From Alphaproteobacteria bacterium UBA828 (GTDB taxonomy: Bacteria; Pseudomonadota; Alphaproteobacteria; UBA828): a stretch of 11,036 nt of DNA. The position numbers and the translations under genes were made by a program. Shown here one piece after another: positions 1 through 6,295 of the stretch. The stretch covers positions 151,438-162,473 of the forward strand of contig DBHM01000011.1 in assembly GCA_002296185.1 (NCBI GenBank), written 5' to 3'. The stretch's first letter is position 1. Every line of letters starts with the position of its first letter. Below the pieces are notes generated by a model. That model saw nothing but the letters and a program-made list of their open reading frames with translations, was not told where the DNA came from and made no database searches.

Positions 1-998
1 ACTTTACCAGGCATTATTGATGATCCCGGTTCATTGGCGGGTAGATTAAGTTCTCCGATACCGCAGCGTGGTCCGGATCCAAGCAGTCTTATGTCATTAG
101 CTATTTTCATAAGACTAGCCGCTAACACATTTATTGCCCCCGATGCTTCAATAATTGCATCATGACTGGCCAGGGCTTCAAATTTGTTTGGTGCAGTTTT
201 AAATCCGGTGCCAGTTATTTTTGCCACCTCAGCACAAAAAGATTTATCGAAACCTTTTTTAGTGTTGAGGCCTGTCCCAACTGCTGTCCCTCCTTGTGCA
301 AGACTTCGCAATCTTGGGAGTGAAGATTCTATTCTTTGTATTCCAAATTTAAGCTGCGTTGCGTAACCTGAAAATTCTTGTCCTAGCGTTAGAGGAGTTG
401 CATCTTGCAGGTGAGTCCTTCCAATTTTTACTATAGATTCCCATTCTTTAGTTTTTTTCTCTAGTGCAACTCGCATTTTTTGTAGACTAGGTATTAGCTT
501 ATTTTCAATTTCTTCAACTGCAGCTATATGCATAGCAGTAGGAAATGTATCGTTACTGGATTGACTCAGGTTTACATGATCATTCGGATGAACAGGTTCC
601 TTTTTTCCCAAATCGTAACCAAGCATCTCACAGGCTCTGTTTGCTATTACTTCATTAGCATTCATATTTGTCTGAGTACCTGAACCTGTTTGCCAGATAA
701 CTAGTGGAAAGTTGTCATTTAATTTACCTTGGATTACTTCATCAGCTGCTCGGCAGATTGCGGTACCAATTTTTTTATTAAGTGATCCTAAATTCATATT
801 TATGATTGCTGCTGATTTTTTTATAATTCCTAGCGCGCGAATCATAGGCTCGGGCATGCGTTCTTCGCCTATTGGAAAGTTTTGAAGACTACGCTGTGTT
901 TGTGCTCCCCAATATTTATCAGCAGGTACTTTAATTTTTCCTATAGAGTCACTTTCTATTCGACTGCGTGAGGGAGAGGTTTTTTTTGATTTTCCCAT
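1..998 (-). CDS. fumC: Class II fumarate hydratase (fumarase C), C-terminus cut by the window edge
   Basis: Catalyses the reversible hydration of fumarate to L-malate in the TCA cycle; cytosolic, iron-independent, and a homotetramer in known family members. The frame is open from ATG at 998 to the left edge, giving 332 residues of a family usually near 460. Visible family motifs, in order: WGAQTQRS (30-37), the active-site loop TGSGTQTN (104-111), SSND (147-150), GRTHLQDATP (193-202, carrying the catalytic-region histidine), TAPNKFEAL (268-276), and the fumarase/aspartase signature GSSIMPGK (325-332), where the window ends. The first 12 or so residues are lysine/serine-rich and not conserved. 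A purine-rich stretch (GGAAGAAGTAGGA) lies just before the ATG. It is last in a minus-strand run after sspB and the LysE-type exporter, 72 bases beyond the latter, so it may be co-transcribed. The near-identical signature blocks make class II fumarase much likelier than aspartase or argininosuccinate lyase. Confidence 0.96.
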   Translation of the reverse strand, partial: MGKSKKTSPSRSRIESDSIGKIKVPADKYWGAQTQRSLQNFPIGEERMPEPMIRALGIIKKSAAIINMNLGSLNKKIGTAICRAADEVIQGKLNDNFPLVIWQTGSGTQTNMNANEVIANRACEMLGYDLGKKEPVHPNDHVNLSQSSNDTFPTAMHIAAVEEIENKLIPSLQKMRVALEKKTKEWESIVKIGRTHLQDATPLTLGQEFSGYATQLKFGIQRIESSLPRLRSLAQGGTAVGTGLNTKKGFDKSFCAEVAKITGTGFKTAPNKFEALASHDAIIEASGAINVLAASLMKIANDIRLLGSGPRCGIGELNLPANEPGSSIMPGK

Positions 999-1070
999 TT
1001 CCTACTTCTTCCATCTCTATATGTTTACATTCTGTGGTTCAGTAACATTTGGAGGGTACTTGAGCATAGT

Positions 1071-1724
1071 TCAAAGATTGACAGAAGCAAAGGCATGCTG
1101 ATGAATAAGTAGTACTGCAAATCCTATGAAGATTATAGCAGTAATAAAAGATATAGTTTTTTGGGCTATATGATGAAGTAGTAATTTTCTGGCTTGGTTA
1201 GCTACTATTACCAAGGAGGCCTGAAATGCGGTATTTATAATAAGAATAGTTGCGGCAAATATTGTGAATTGTAACCAGATAGGGCTATGCTCGGTAGATA
1301 TAAAACCGGGCATTAAGGCAACAAAAAGCATAATAACTTTTGGATTTAATAAATTTGTAATAAATGCGCTTCTTAGGGCGGAAATTTTTGTAAGTCTGCC
1401 TTCAGGTTTTAATTTTGACTGGTCATTAAGTATCAGAACCCCACGTAGCTGCTGGATAGCTAGAAATATAAGATATATTGCCCCTAGGATAGCAATAATA
1501 CCTAGTGCTGAAGGAATAGAGGTAATTAGAAATGATAGGCCAAATGCTGCCGCAAGACCATGGGCTACGAGCCCAATTTGGACGCCGGCTACTGTAGCTG
1601 CCCCAGTCCTCCATCCTGAGTGTATCGTGTGCCTTAATATTAGGACCGTATCTGGGCCAGGTGACAAAATTGCTATAGCAGCTATTGCAATAAATCCAGC
1701 ATAGAGAGCAGGTTCAAAGGGCAT
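1071..1724 (-). CDS. LysE/RhtB-family amino-acid exporter
   Basis: A 217-residue, very hydrophobic inner-membrane protein with about six predicted membrane segments, the usual length and topology for the LysE/RhtB (homoserine, threonine or lysine efflux) family. The diagnostic SPGPD motif sits at residues 21-25 at the end of the first helix, followed by the typical charged loop (RHTIHSGWRTG) and a second helix in the GVQIGL region. The family exports amino acids or related small molecules by proton exchange; the substrate cannot be read from sequence. The ATG at 1724 is preceded by AGAGAGAA at a loose spacing, so ribosome binding looks weak. It lies 60 bases after sspB and 72 bases before fumC, all on the minus strand. 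An antisense frame covering much of it is a coding shadow. Family assignment is firm; a gene symbol would be a guess. Confidence 0.9.
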   Translation of the reverse strand: MPFEPALYAGFIAIAAIAILSPGPDTVLILRHTIHSGWRTGAATVAGVQIGLVAHGLAAAFGLSFLITSIPSALGIIAILGAIYLIFLAIQQLRGVLILNDQSKLKPEGRLTKISALRSAFITNLLNPKVIMLFVALMPGFISTEHSPIWLQFTIFAATILIINTAFQASLVIVANQARKLLLHHIAQKTISFITAIIFIGFAVLLIHQHAFASVNL

Positions 1725-1784
1725 ATTAACTTAGTTCTCTCTTAGATCATGGCTTTGAGGGGGCTTCAAATATATTTGTGTAAA

Positions 1785-2357
1785 CTATTTCTTTCTAAAT
1801 GCATCCAAGCTAACAACACGTTCGCTATTATCTTTATCAATTTCCTTTTCGTTCCCAAGTTCTGTTTCATCTGACAATGGAGTAATTTCTTCCTTTGGCC
1901 CCTTAATAATTAAATTTTCACCTTGTTTATCTAATTGCTCTTCGGGAATAACGGGAAATTCGTGGACAAATTCAGTAACTGAAGTTGGTGGGTTGTTGGT
2001 TTTGGGAGGAGTTAGCTGGAGGCCAAATTTGACGCTAGGGTCAGAAAATTGTGTTATTGCATTATATGGCACTACTATGGTTTCTCTGTTTTTATTGAAG
2101 CTTAGAATAACTGAAAATTGATCTTCTTCGACTTCTAGCCCCCAAAATTGATGTTGTATTACAATTGTGCATTCATCTGGATAGTTTTCTAGAAAATAAT
2201 CTGGGACAATTACTCCCGGATAAGCTGTCAAAAAGGTTATATAAAGATGGTGCTCTCCACGGAGGCCATCCGAAGCGACTTTTAATAAAACACTTTTGAT
2301 TAAATCTCGCAGAACGTGATCCATCAATTTATCGTAACCTATTTGATCTTTACTCAC
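1785..2357 (-). CDS. sspB: Alphaproteobacterial SspB, ClpXP adaptor for tmRNA-tagged proteins
   Basis: Cytosolic adaptor that tethers ssrA-tagged polypeptides to the ClpXP protease. The 190-residue protein has the alphaproteobacterial SspB fold region at about 8-115, with family landmarks LPGEHHFFITF-like (here LRGEHHLYITF, 32-42), IVIQHQFWGLEV (65-76), LSFNKNRETIVVPYNAITQF (85-104) and DPSVKFGLQL (106-115). A polar, acidic, probably disordered linker (about 116-178) follows. The C-terminal VVSLDAFRKK (181-190) corresponds to the ClpX-docking tail of the family. I use the GTG at 2357 because an in-frame TAA lies two codons upstream; the next start, ATG at residue 12, would cut into the first helix. 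No good Shine-Dalgarno is visible. It begins about 47 bases after the tmRNA coding piece on the same strand, with no clear terminator between, suggesting shared transcription with ssrA. Confidence 0.94.
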   Translation of the reverse strand: MSKDQIGYDKLMDHVLRDLIKSVLLKVASDGLRGEHHLYITFLTAYPGVIVPDYFLENYPDECTIVIQHQFWGLEVEEDQFSVILSFNKNRETIVVPYNAITQFSDPSVKFGLQLTPPKTNNPPTSVTEFVHEFPVIPEEQLDKQGENLIIKGPKEEITPLSDETELGNEKEIDKDNSERVVSLDAFRKK

Positions 2358-2403
2358 TATTTACAAGTCCATTCTATCAAAGTTGCAAAGCAGCTAAACT
2401 ATA

Positions 2404-2574
2404 AAGTGGAGAGCTTCTGTTGCCCGGTGCTCCCCGAACCGCGCTTACCTATTCATACTAGGCAGCGATTGCGACTTCATTATCGTTCGCAACTACGAGT
2501 TGGCCCGATAACGGTGGTACCATACCGAGCGAAAACTCCGTCTTTAATACGCACGTCGATCCTGGTTCGCCCCC
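2404..2574 (-). ncRNA. ssrA: tmRNA coding (messenger-like) piece
   Basis: Begins with the 5' acceptor strand GGGGGCG and the conserved AACCAGGATCGACG. A structured region with GAGTT/AACTC pairing (PK1 equivalent) leads to GTAGTT just before the resume codon. After the tag there is an H-type pseudoknot: stem 1 CGGT (2441-2438) with ACCG (2428-2425), stem 2 GGGGAGC (2435-2429) with GCTCTCC (2414-2408). The 3' end is placed just after the last paired base, near 2404, and is uncertain by perhaps 10-20 bases. Confidence 0.85.
2458..2490 (-). other. tmRNA proteolysis-tag reading frame (ANDNEVAIAA)
   Basis: Resume codon GCG at 2490-2488, then AAC GAT AAT GAA GTC GCA ATC GCT GCC and stop TAG at 2460-2458, with a second in-frame TAG three codons on. 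With the untemplated alanine the full tag would be AANDNEVAIAA, 11 residues. The AANDN start is typical of alphaproteobacteria and includes the SspB-contact region; the small hydrophobic/AA end matches a ClpX degron but carries Ile-Ala-Ala in place of the common Leu-Ala-Ala or Val-Ala-Ala. The preceding GTAGTT and the tmRNA context fix the frame. Confidence 0.9.
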
Positions 2575-2611
2575 AAAATACCTTGCCATTTGGCTTGCAA
2601 TATAAGTAATT
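2575..2611 (-). other. Intervening segment of the permuted tmRNA precursor
   Basis: A 37-base spacer between the encoded CCA of the acceptor piece and the GGGGGCG 5' end of the coding piece. It contains a short hairpin (TTGCAAGCCAAATGGCAAGG, with TTGC/GCAA and GCC/GGC pairing options). By analogy with characterised alphaproteobacterial tmRNAs it would be removed by tRNA-type 5' and 3' processing, leaving two RNAs held together by pairing. Confidence 0.75.
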
Positions 2612-2691
2612 TGGTGGAGGCGCCGGGCACTGCCCCCGGGTCCGCAACGCTTATTTCACGAAGCGTTTATCGCCGTAGTCGGCAAGCCGAC
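2612..2691 (-). ncRNA. ssrA: tmRNA acceptor piece
   Basis: About 80 nucleotides that would carry the alanylated CCA end (CCA encoded at 2614-2612, discriminator A at 2615). Features in order: a hairpin GTCGG/CCGAC (2691-2678) at the likely 5' end, a second hairpin AACGCTT/AAGCGTT, then a T-arm-like stem CCGGG (2639-2635)/CCCGG (2627-2623) closing a 7-base loop GGCAGTG. The loop lacks the canonical TTCRANY sequence, which is a known peculiarity of permuted alphaproteobacterial tmRNAs. The 3' strand of the acceptor stem is 2622-2616. The 5' limit is inferred, not seen. Confidence 0.88.
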
Positions 2692-2697
2692 AGTGCT

Positions 2698-2726
2698 AAT
2701 ATAGAACTGATTGAGTGGATGATAAA
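2698..2726 (-). promoter_or_regulatory. Probable sigma-70-type promoter of ssrA
   Basis: On the minus strand TTTATC (2726-2721) and TATATT (2703-2698) are separated by 17 bases. The -10 matches the consensus at five of six positions; the -35 is weak (three of six). Transcription would start near 2691, exactly where the first hairpin of the acceptor piece begins, which supports both calls. Confidence 0.5.
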
Positions 2727-2783
2727 GGTTTGTTGAAACATTTTATACATTTTGTGTGAGTGAATCATTGGTTTATCTGACCG

Positions 2784-3740
2784 ATGCGCGTTAAACTGAT
2801 TGGTATGGTAGTCGATTCGGAAAAAAGGCGAGAAATAGATAGTCTGCGTCAAAGCAGTAGTACAACACTCCGTGCAACCGTTCCAGAGGTTGAGGAGATC
2901 TTGTATGAACCATATCCTCTGCTTGATCATGGATTCGTTCGTGTAATAGATTACATGGGCGATGATTCAGCGATAGTGCAAGCGGCGCGTGTTTCTTATG
3001 GTCGTGGAACGCGTATGGTGACTGAAGATAGGGGGCTAATACGTTATTTAATGCGCCACCGCCATACTACACCCTTTGAGATGTGTGAGATAAAATATCA
3101 CGTGAAACTACCGATATTTGTTGCAAGACAATGGATTAGGCATCGAACAGCAAACGTTAATGAATATTCAGCAAGGTATTCAATTTTAGATAAAGAATTT
3201 TACATTCCTTCCGCTGACCAGCTAGCAGCTCAGTCATCGAATAATCGCCAGGGTCGTGGAGATATATTGACTGGTTCAGAGGCTAAAAGAGTAATGGAAA
3301 TTCTTTTAGCCGACTCTGAGCAAGTTTATGATCATTATGAAGAAATGCTTAATGAGAATGATCAGGGAGGCGTGATTAATAGTAACCATAATGGATTAGC
3401 CAGGGAGCTAGCGCGTATGAACCTTACCCTGAATTACTATACACAGTGGTATTGGAAAACTGATCTACATAATCTCCTGAATTTTCTATCTCTTAGAGCA
3501 GATCCCCATGCCCAGTATGAAATAAGAGTATATGCAGATGCAATGATGGATTCAGTCAAGCGATGGGTTCCAATAGCTGCAGAGGCTTTTTCTGATTATT
3601 GTCTAGAAAGCATTAATTTGTCTGCAGCAGGCTTGTCAGTTGTTAAACGCCTATTGGCTGGGGAAGAGGTCAAACAAGACAATAGCGGGTTGTCTGCCAG
3701 AGAGTGGCGTGAACTTATGGAAAGTCTTGGGAAAACCTAG
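2784..3740 (+). CDS. thyX: Flavin-dependent thymidylate synthase ThyX
   Basis: Makes dTMP from dUMP using methylene-tetrahydrofolate as carbon donor and NAD(P)H via FAD, without producing dihydrofolate; cytosolic homotetramer in the family. The 318-residue protein carries the ThyX signature at 119-131, RHRTANVNEYSAR (consensus RHRxxSxNxxSxR, with Asn at the first Ser position). It also has RHRHTTPFEM (91-100), the block QAARVSYGRGT (66-76) and the C-terminal LHNLLNFLSLRADPHAQYEIR region for nucleotide and flavin contacts. The first 20 or so residues are less conserved: ATG at 2784 is used, but ATG at 2805 (residue 8) is equally possible because neither has a Shine-Dalgarno. It is divergent from ssrA across about 90 bases and convergent with mrp over a 96-base T-rich gap that shows no clear terminator hairpin. 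A ThyX-only cell would normally lack ThyA; this cannot be judged here. Confidence 0.96.
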   Translation: MRVKLIGMVVDSEKRREIDSLRQSSSTTLRATVPEVEEILYEPYPLLDHGFVRVIDYMGDDSAIVQAARVSYGRGTRMVTEDRGLIRYLMRHRHTTPFEMCEIKYHVKLPIFVARQWIRHRTANVNEYSARYSILDKEFYIPSADQLAAQSSNNRQGRGDILTGSEAKRVMEILLADSEQVYDHYEEMLNENDQGGVINSNHNGLARELARMNLTLNYYTQWYWKTDLHNLLNFLSLRADPHAQYEIRVYADAMMDSVKRWVPIAAEAFSDYCLESINLSAAGLSVVKRLLAGEEVKQDNSGLSAREWRELMESLGKT

Positions 3741-3836
3741 TTTTTATACAAAGCTTTACTTTATTCCTTATTTATTTTTTGTTTCTACGTGAGAATTATA
3801 AAATTTCAGGACAATGTAACTGAGGTATTTTTTTGT

Positions 3837-4940
3837 TTATAAATCAGCTAATTCCTGAACTGCTCCAGAAATATGCAGGTATGATTTTGTAATTTCATCA
3901 TTCTTTTTCTCAATCACTATTGGTACTCCTGAGTCAGAGGTTCTACAGATTTCCATATTGAGGGGTATTTCTCCGAGAAATTTAATATCCATATTGTCGG
4001 CTATTTTTTTTGCACCGCCATGAAGGAAAATATTTGATCTCTCCTGGCAATGTGGACAAACAAAGTAGCTCATATTTTCAATAACTCCAAAAACAGGAAT
4101 GTTGACTTTATTAAACATATTAATTCCACGAATAACGTCTAGTAACGCAATATCCTGGGGGGTGGAGACTATTATTGCTCCTGTGAGGGGTGCTTTTTGA
4201 GCAAGAGTTAGCTGAGCGTCCCCCGTTCCTGGGGGAAGGTCGCAAAACAATATATCGAGTTCGCCCCATTCAACGTTATGAAGCATTTGCTCTATAGCTT
4301 TCATTACCATAGGACCACGCCAAATCATTGCTGATTCTTCTTCTACTAAGAATCCAATAGACATTGTTTTTATGCCATAGGCCTCCATAGGCATCATTTT
4401 CTGAGGGGGCTTTGCTTCTGGTTTTCCAGAGAGTCTTAACATTCTTGGAATTGATGGGCCATAGATGTCACAATCAAGCAAACCAACTCTTTTGCCCTCA
4501 GCAGCCATGCATGCAGCCAAATTTATAGCGGTTGTTGATTTGCCTACACCACCCTTTGCAGACGCAATAGCAATAATAGAATTTATACCTGGAATGTTTT
4601 GCGGTGATCTGCTGTTTTTCGGTTCTTTATTTCCTTTTTTGCTAGACTCATTCATTTTCTCATCTTGGGCTTTTGGAGAGCTATGCGTCTGGAGCTCTGC
4701 TGTAAGTACAGCTGTCACCGATTCTACTCCCTCCATTTCCATCACAGCTTCTTCACATGCTTTCCTGAGTGGCTCGCTTTTCTCACCCTCTTCAGGTTGA
4801 ACTTCAAGGCTGAAACCAACATTGGCGTTATTAATTACTAAACCACCTATCATACCGCTAACCACAACATTTTTGCCTGTTTTTGGGTTGATAACCCGGC
4901 TTAAAACCGACAAAATATCATCCTTATTAACCATATTCAT
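3837..4940 (-). CDS. mrp: Mrp/ApbC-family iron-sulfur cluster carrier ATPase
   Basis: P-loop NTPase of the Mrp/NBP35 family, a cytosolic scaffold that binds and transfers [4Fe-4S] clusters to apoproteins. N-terminal MIP18/DUF59-like domain at about 5-85 (starts KDDILSVLSRVINPKTGKN). A polar, low-complexity Lys/Ser/Asn linker follows at about 86-115. The ATPase domain has the deviant Walker A KGGVGKS (129-135), DCDIYGPSIPRML (157-169), the CDLPPGTGDAQ block (233-243), and the cluster-binding CPHC (295-298). I chose ATG at 4940 (367 residues) because the family usually begins just before this domain; an in-frame ATG at 4994 would add 18 unconserved residues, and ATG at 4934 is also possible. 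No start has a clear Shine-Dalgarno. It is divergent from hflK and convergent with thyX. Confidence 0.94.
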   Translation of the reverse strand: MNMVNKDDILSVLSRVINPKTGKNVVVSGMIGGLVINNANVGFSLEVQPEEGEKSEPLRKACEEAVMEMEGVESVTAVLTAELQTHSSPKAQDEKMNESSKKGNKEPKNSRSPQNIPGINSIIAIASAKGGVGKSTTAINLAACMAAEGKRVGLLDCDIYGPSIPRMLRLSGKPEAKPPQKMMPMEAYGIKTMSIGFLVEEESAMIWRGPMVMKAIEQMLHNVEWGELDILFCDLPPGTGDAQLTLAQKAPLTGAIIVSTPQDIALLDVIRGINMFNKVNIPVFGVIENMSYFVCPHCQERSNIFLHGGAKKIADNMDIKFLGEIPLNMEICRTSDSGVPIVIEKKNDEITKSYLHISGAVQELADL

Positions 4941-5133
4941 GACTAATTCTGGCCCTTTCTCTCTTGAAGCATCACAACTTAGATGCCATATCAATATCGA
5001 TGGTTATAAATTATTACATTTACGGCGCACACTTTTGTGGCATATAAGACAGAAATGATAATCTGCAAAGCATATAAAGAGCTAAATATATATACCGGTT
5101 CTACATTTATCGCGATTCATTTGCATCAAAATG

Positions 5134-5137
5134 AAGG
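5134..5137 (+). promoter_or_regulatory. Ribosome binding site deciding the hflK start
   Basis: AAGG at 5134-5137 (within GAAGGT) lies 9 bases before ATG at 5147. This favours that ATG over the in-frame TTG one codon earlier. Confidence 0.6.
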
Positions 5138-5146
5138 TCTATTTTG

Positions 5147-6292
5147 ATGCCGTGGTCTGATCAGAGTGGAGACGGTCAAGGGCCCTGGGGAAAATCTCGT
5201 GGTGGGAGTAACGGTTCTGCACCTGGCCCAAAGCGGTCTGGAGGTAGCTCGGGAGGTGGTGAGCCCCCAGATTTTGATGATCTAATGCGTAAGGGTCAAG
5301 AAAGAGTAAGGTCTTGGGCCCCAAGATTTAGAGGATACAGGGGCTTTTTGCTGCTATTACTTGTAGCGGTTGGGATTTGGTTGGCTACTGGTTTTTATCG
5401 AGTTCAGCCTGATGAACAAGGAATTGTTTTACGTTTTGGAGAGTGGATAAAAACCACTCAGCCGGGACTAAATTATCATCTTCCCGCACCGTTTGAGAGC
5501 GCGTTCACACCAAAAGTAACTCGAGTGAATAGGGCCGAAATAGGTTATAGGACAATATCAGATTCAAGAGGATCGGCTTTTCCCAGAAGCGTAGCTACGG
5601 AAAGTTTAATGCTTACTGGTGATGAAAATATCATTGATGTTAAATTCACAGTTTTCTGGAAAATAGATGACGCTGGTAAATACCTTTTTAATATCCGTTC
5701 TCCCGATAGAACCGTTAAGGACGTTGCTGAAAGTGCAATGCGTGAGGTTATCGGAAAAACAAATTTGCAGTCAGCCTTAGCAGAAGGGCGTCAGCCGCTT
5801 GCTCAAGCTACACATGAGCTCACCCAAGAGATTCTTGACGATTATGATAGCGGTATTCTGGTTACTCAGGTTGAGCCTCAGAGTATTGATCCTCCCGATG
5901 CTGTTATAGCTGCTTTTCGTGATGTGCAAGCAGCTCGAGCTGACCAGGAACGTTTAAAAGAGGAAGCTGAGAGGCACAGAAACACTGTTGTTCCTGAAGC
6001 TCAAGGTCGGGCAGCTGCGATATTGGAAGAAGCACGAACTTATAGGGCTGAGGTTGTTAACCAGGCGATAGGTCAGGCGAGAAGATTTGTTGCTGTTTAT
6101 AATGAATATAGACAAGCCAAGGATGTTACCAAGCGCAGAATTTATTTGGAGACTATGGAGAGCTTATTGTCTGGGATGAACAAAGTGGTCATAGGAAATA
6201 GTGCTGGTGGTCAGGGTGTGGTGCCCTATTTACCATTACCGGAACTTCAGAAGCGTAGAGATGAAAATACTGTTATCCAGGAGGGTCGCTAG
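5147..6292 (+). CDS. hflK: HflK, membrane SPFH/band-7 subunit of the FtsH-modulating HflKC complex
   Basis: With HflC it forms a large membrane assembly that surrounds and tempers the FtsH protease; most of the protein is periplasmic. The 381-residue protein has a Gly/Ser/Pro-rich cytoplasmic N-tail with the family's MPWSDQSG-type start (1-45) and a membrane anchor at about 66-83 (GFLLLLLVAVGIWLATGF). The SPFH domain runs from about 85 (YRVQPDEQGIVLRFGEW, then TTQPGLNYHLPAPFE) to about 260. An Ala/Glu/Arg-rich coiled coil (about 265-320, including RLKEEAERHRNTVVPEAQGRA split over two turns) and a C-terminal tail follow. ATG at 5147 is supported by the upstream AAGG. It is followed after three bases by hflC, so the two are clearly an operon. 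The gene lies divergent from mrp; no strong promoter is evident in the A+T-rich gap between them. Confidence 0.96.
   Translation: MPWSDQSGDGQGPWGKSRGGSNGSAPGPKRSGGSSGGGEPPDFDDLMRKGQERVRSWAPRFRGYRGFLLLLLVAVGIWLATGFYRVQPDEQGIVLRFGEWIKTTQPGLNYHLPAPFESAFTPKVTRVNRAEIGYRTISDSRGSAFPRSVATESLMLTGDENIIDVKFTVFWKIDDAGKYLFNIRSPDRTVKDVAESAMREVIGKTNLQSALAEGRQPLAQATHELTQEILDDYDSGILVTQVEPQSIDPPDAVIAAFRDVQAARADQERLKEEAERHRNTVVPEAQGRAAAILEEARTYRAEVVNQAIGQARRFVAVYNEYRQAKDVTKRRIYLETMESLLSGMNKVVIGNSAGGQGVVPYLPLPELQKRRDENTVIQEGR
6279..6285 (+). promoter_or_regulatory. Strong Shine-Dalgarno of hflC inside the end of hflK
   Basis: AGGAGGG lies in the last codons of hflK, 10 bases before the hflC ATG at 6296. It is the best ribosome binding site in the window and suggests tuned co-production of the two subunits. 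Confidence 0.8.
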
Positions 6293-6295
6293 GCC

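Larger units (their letters stand above)
2404..2691 (-). ncRNA. ssrA: tmRNA gene, circularly permuted two-piece form
   Basis: Transfer-messenger RNA rescues stalled ribosomes and tags the incomplete peptide for proteolysis. In alphaproteobacteria the gene is permuted: the acceptor (3') part is transcribed first, then an intervening segment, then the 5' end with the tag frame. That order is seen here on the minus strand: acceptor piece 2691-2612 ending in an encoded CCA, spacer 2611-2575 (37 bases), and coding piece from 2574. The 5' end GGGGGCG (2574-2568) pairs with CGCCTCC (2622-2616) as a full 7-bp acceptor stem with one G-U. The 5' sequence continues GAACCAGGATCGACG, the strongly conserved tmRNA start. 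The tag frame reads ANDNEVAIAA and stop, and a pseudoknot follows it. The outer ends (2691 and about 2404) are estimated from the promoter position and the last paired base. Confidence 0.95.

Noticed and set aside
1264..1704. 146-residue plus-strand frame antisense to the LysE-type exporter
   Set aside because: It has no family resemblance; the minus-strand frame has clear membrane segments and the SPGPD motif, so this is a coding shadow.
1754..1770. TTTGA/TCAAA hairpin between sspB and the exporter gene as a terminator
   Set aside because: The stem is only 5 bp and no T-tract follows in either direction.
2316..2930. Open frames 2316-2609 (+) and 2667-2930 (-) around the sspB-thyX gap
   Set aside because: They overlap the structured tmRNA, sspB or thyX and show no recognisable protein features; the tmRNA and neighbouring genes explain the DNA.
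3741..3836. T-rich convergent gap between thyX and mrp as a bidirectional intrinsic terminator
   Set aside because: T-rich runs are present but I could not find a stable GC-containing hairpin next to them.
5144..5146. TTG at 5144 as the hflK start
   Set aside because: The ATG directly after it is better spaced from the AAGG site and matches the family's MPW start.
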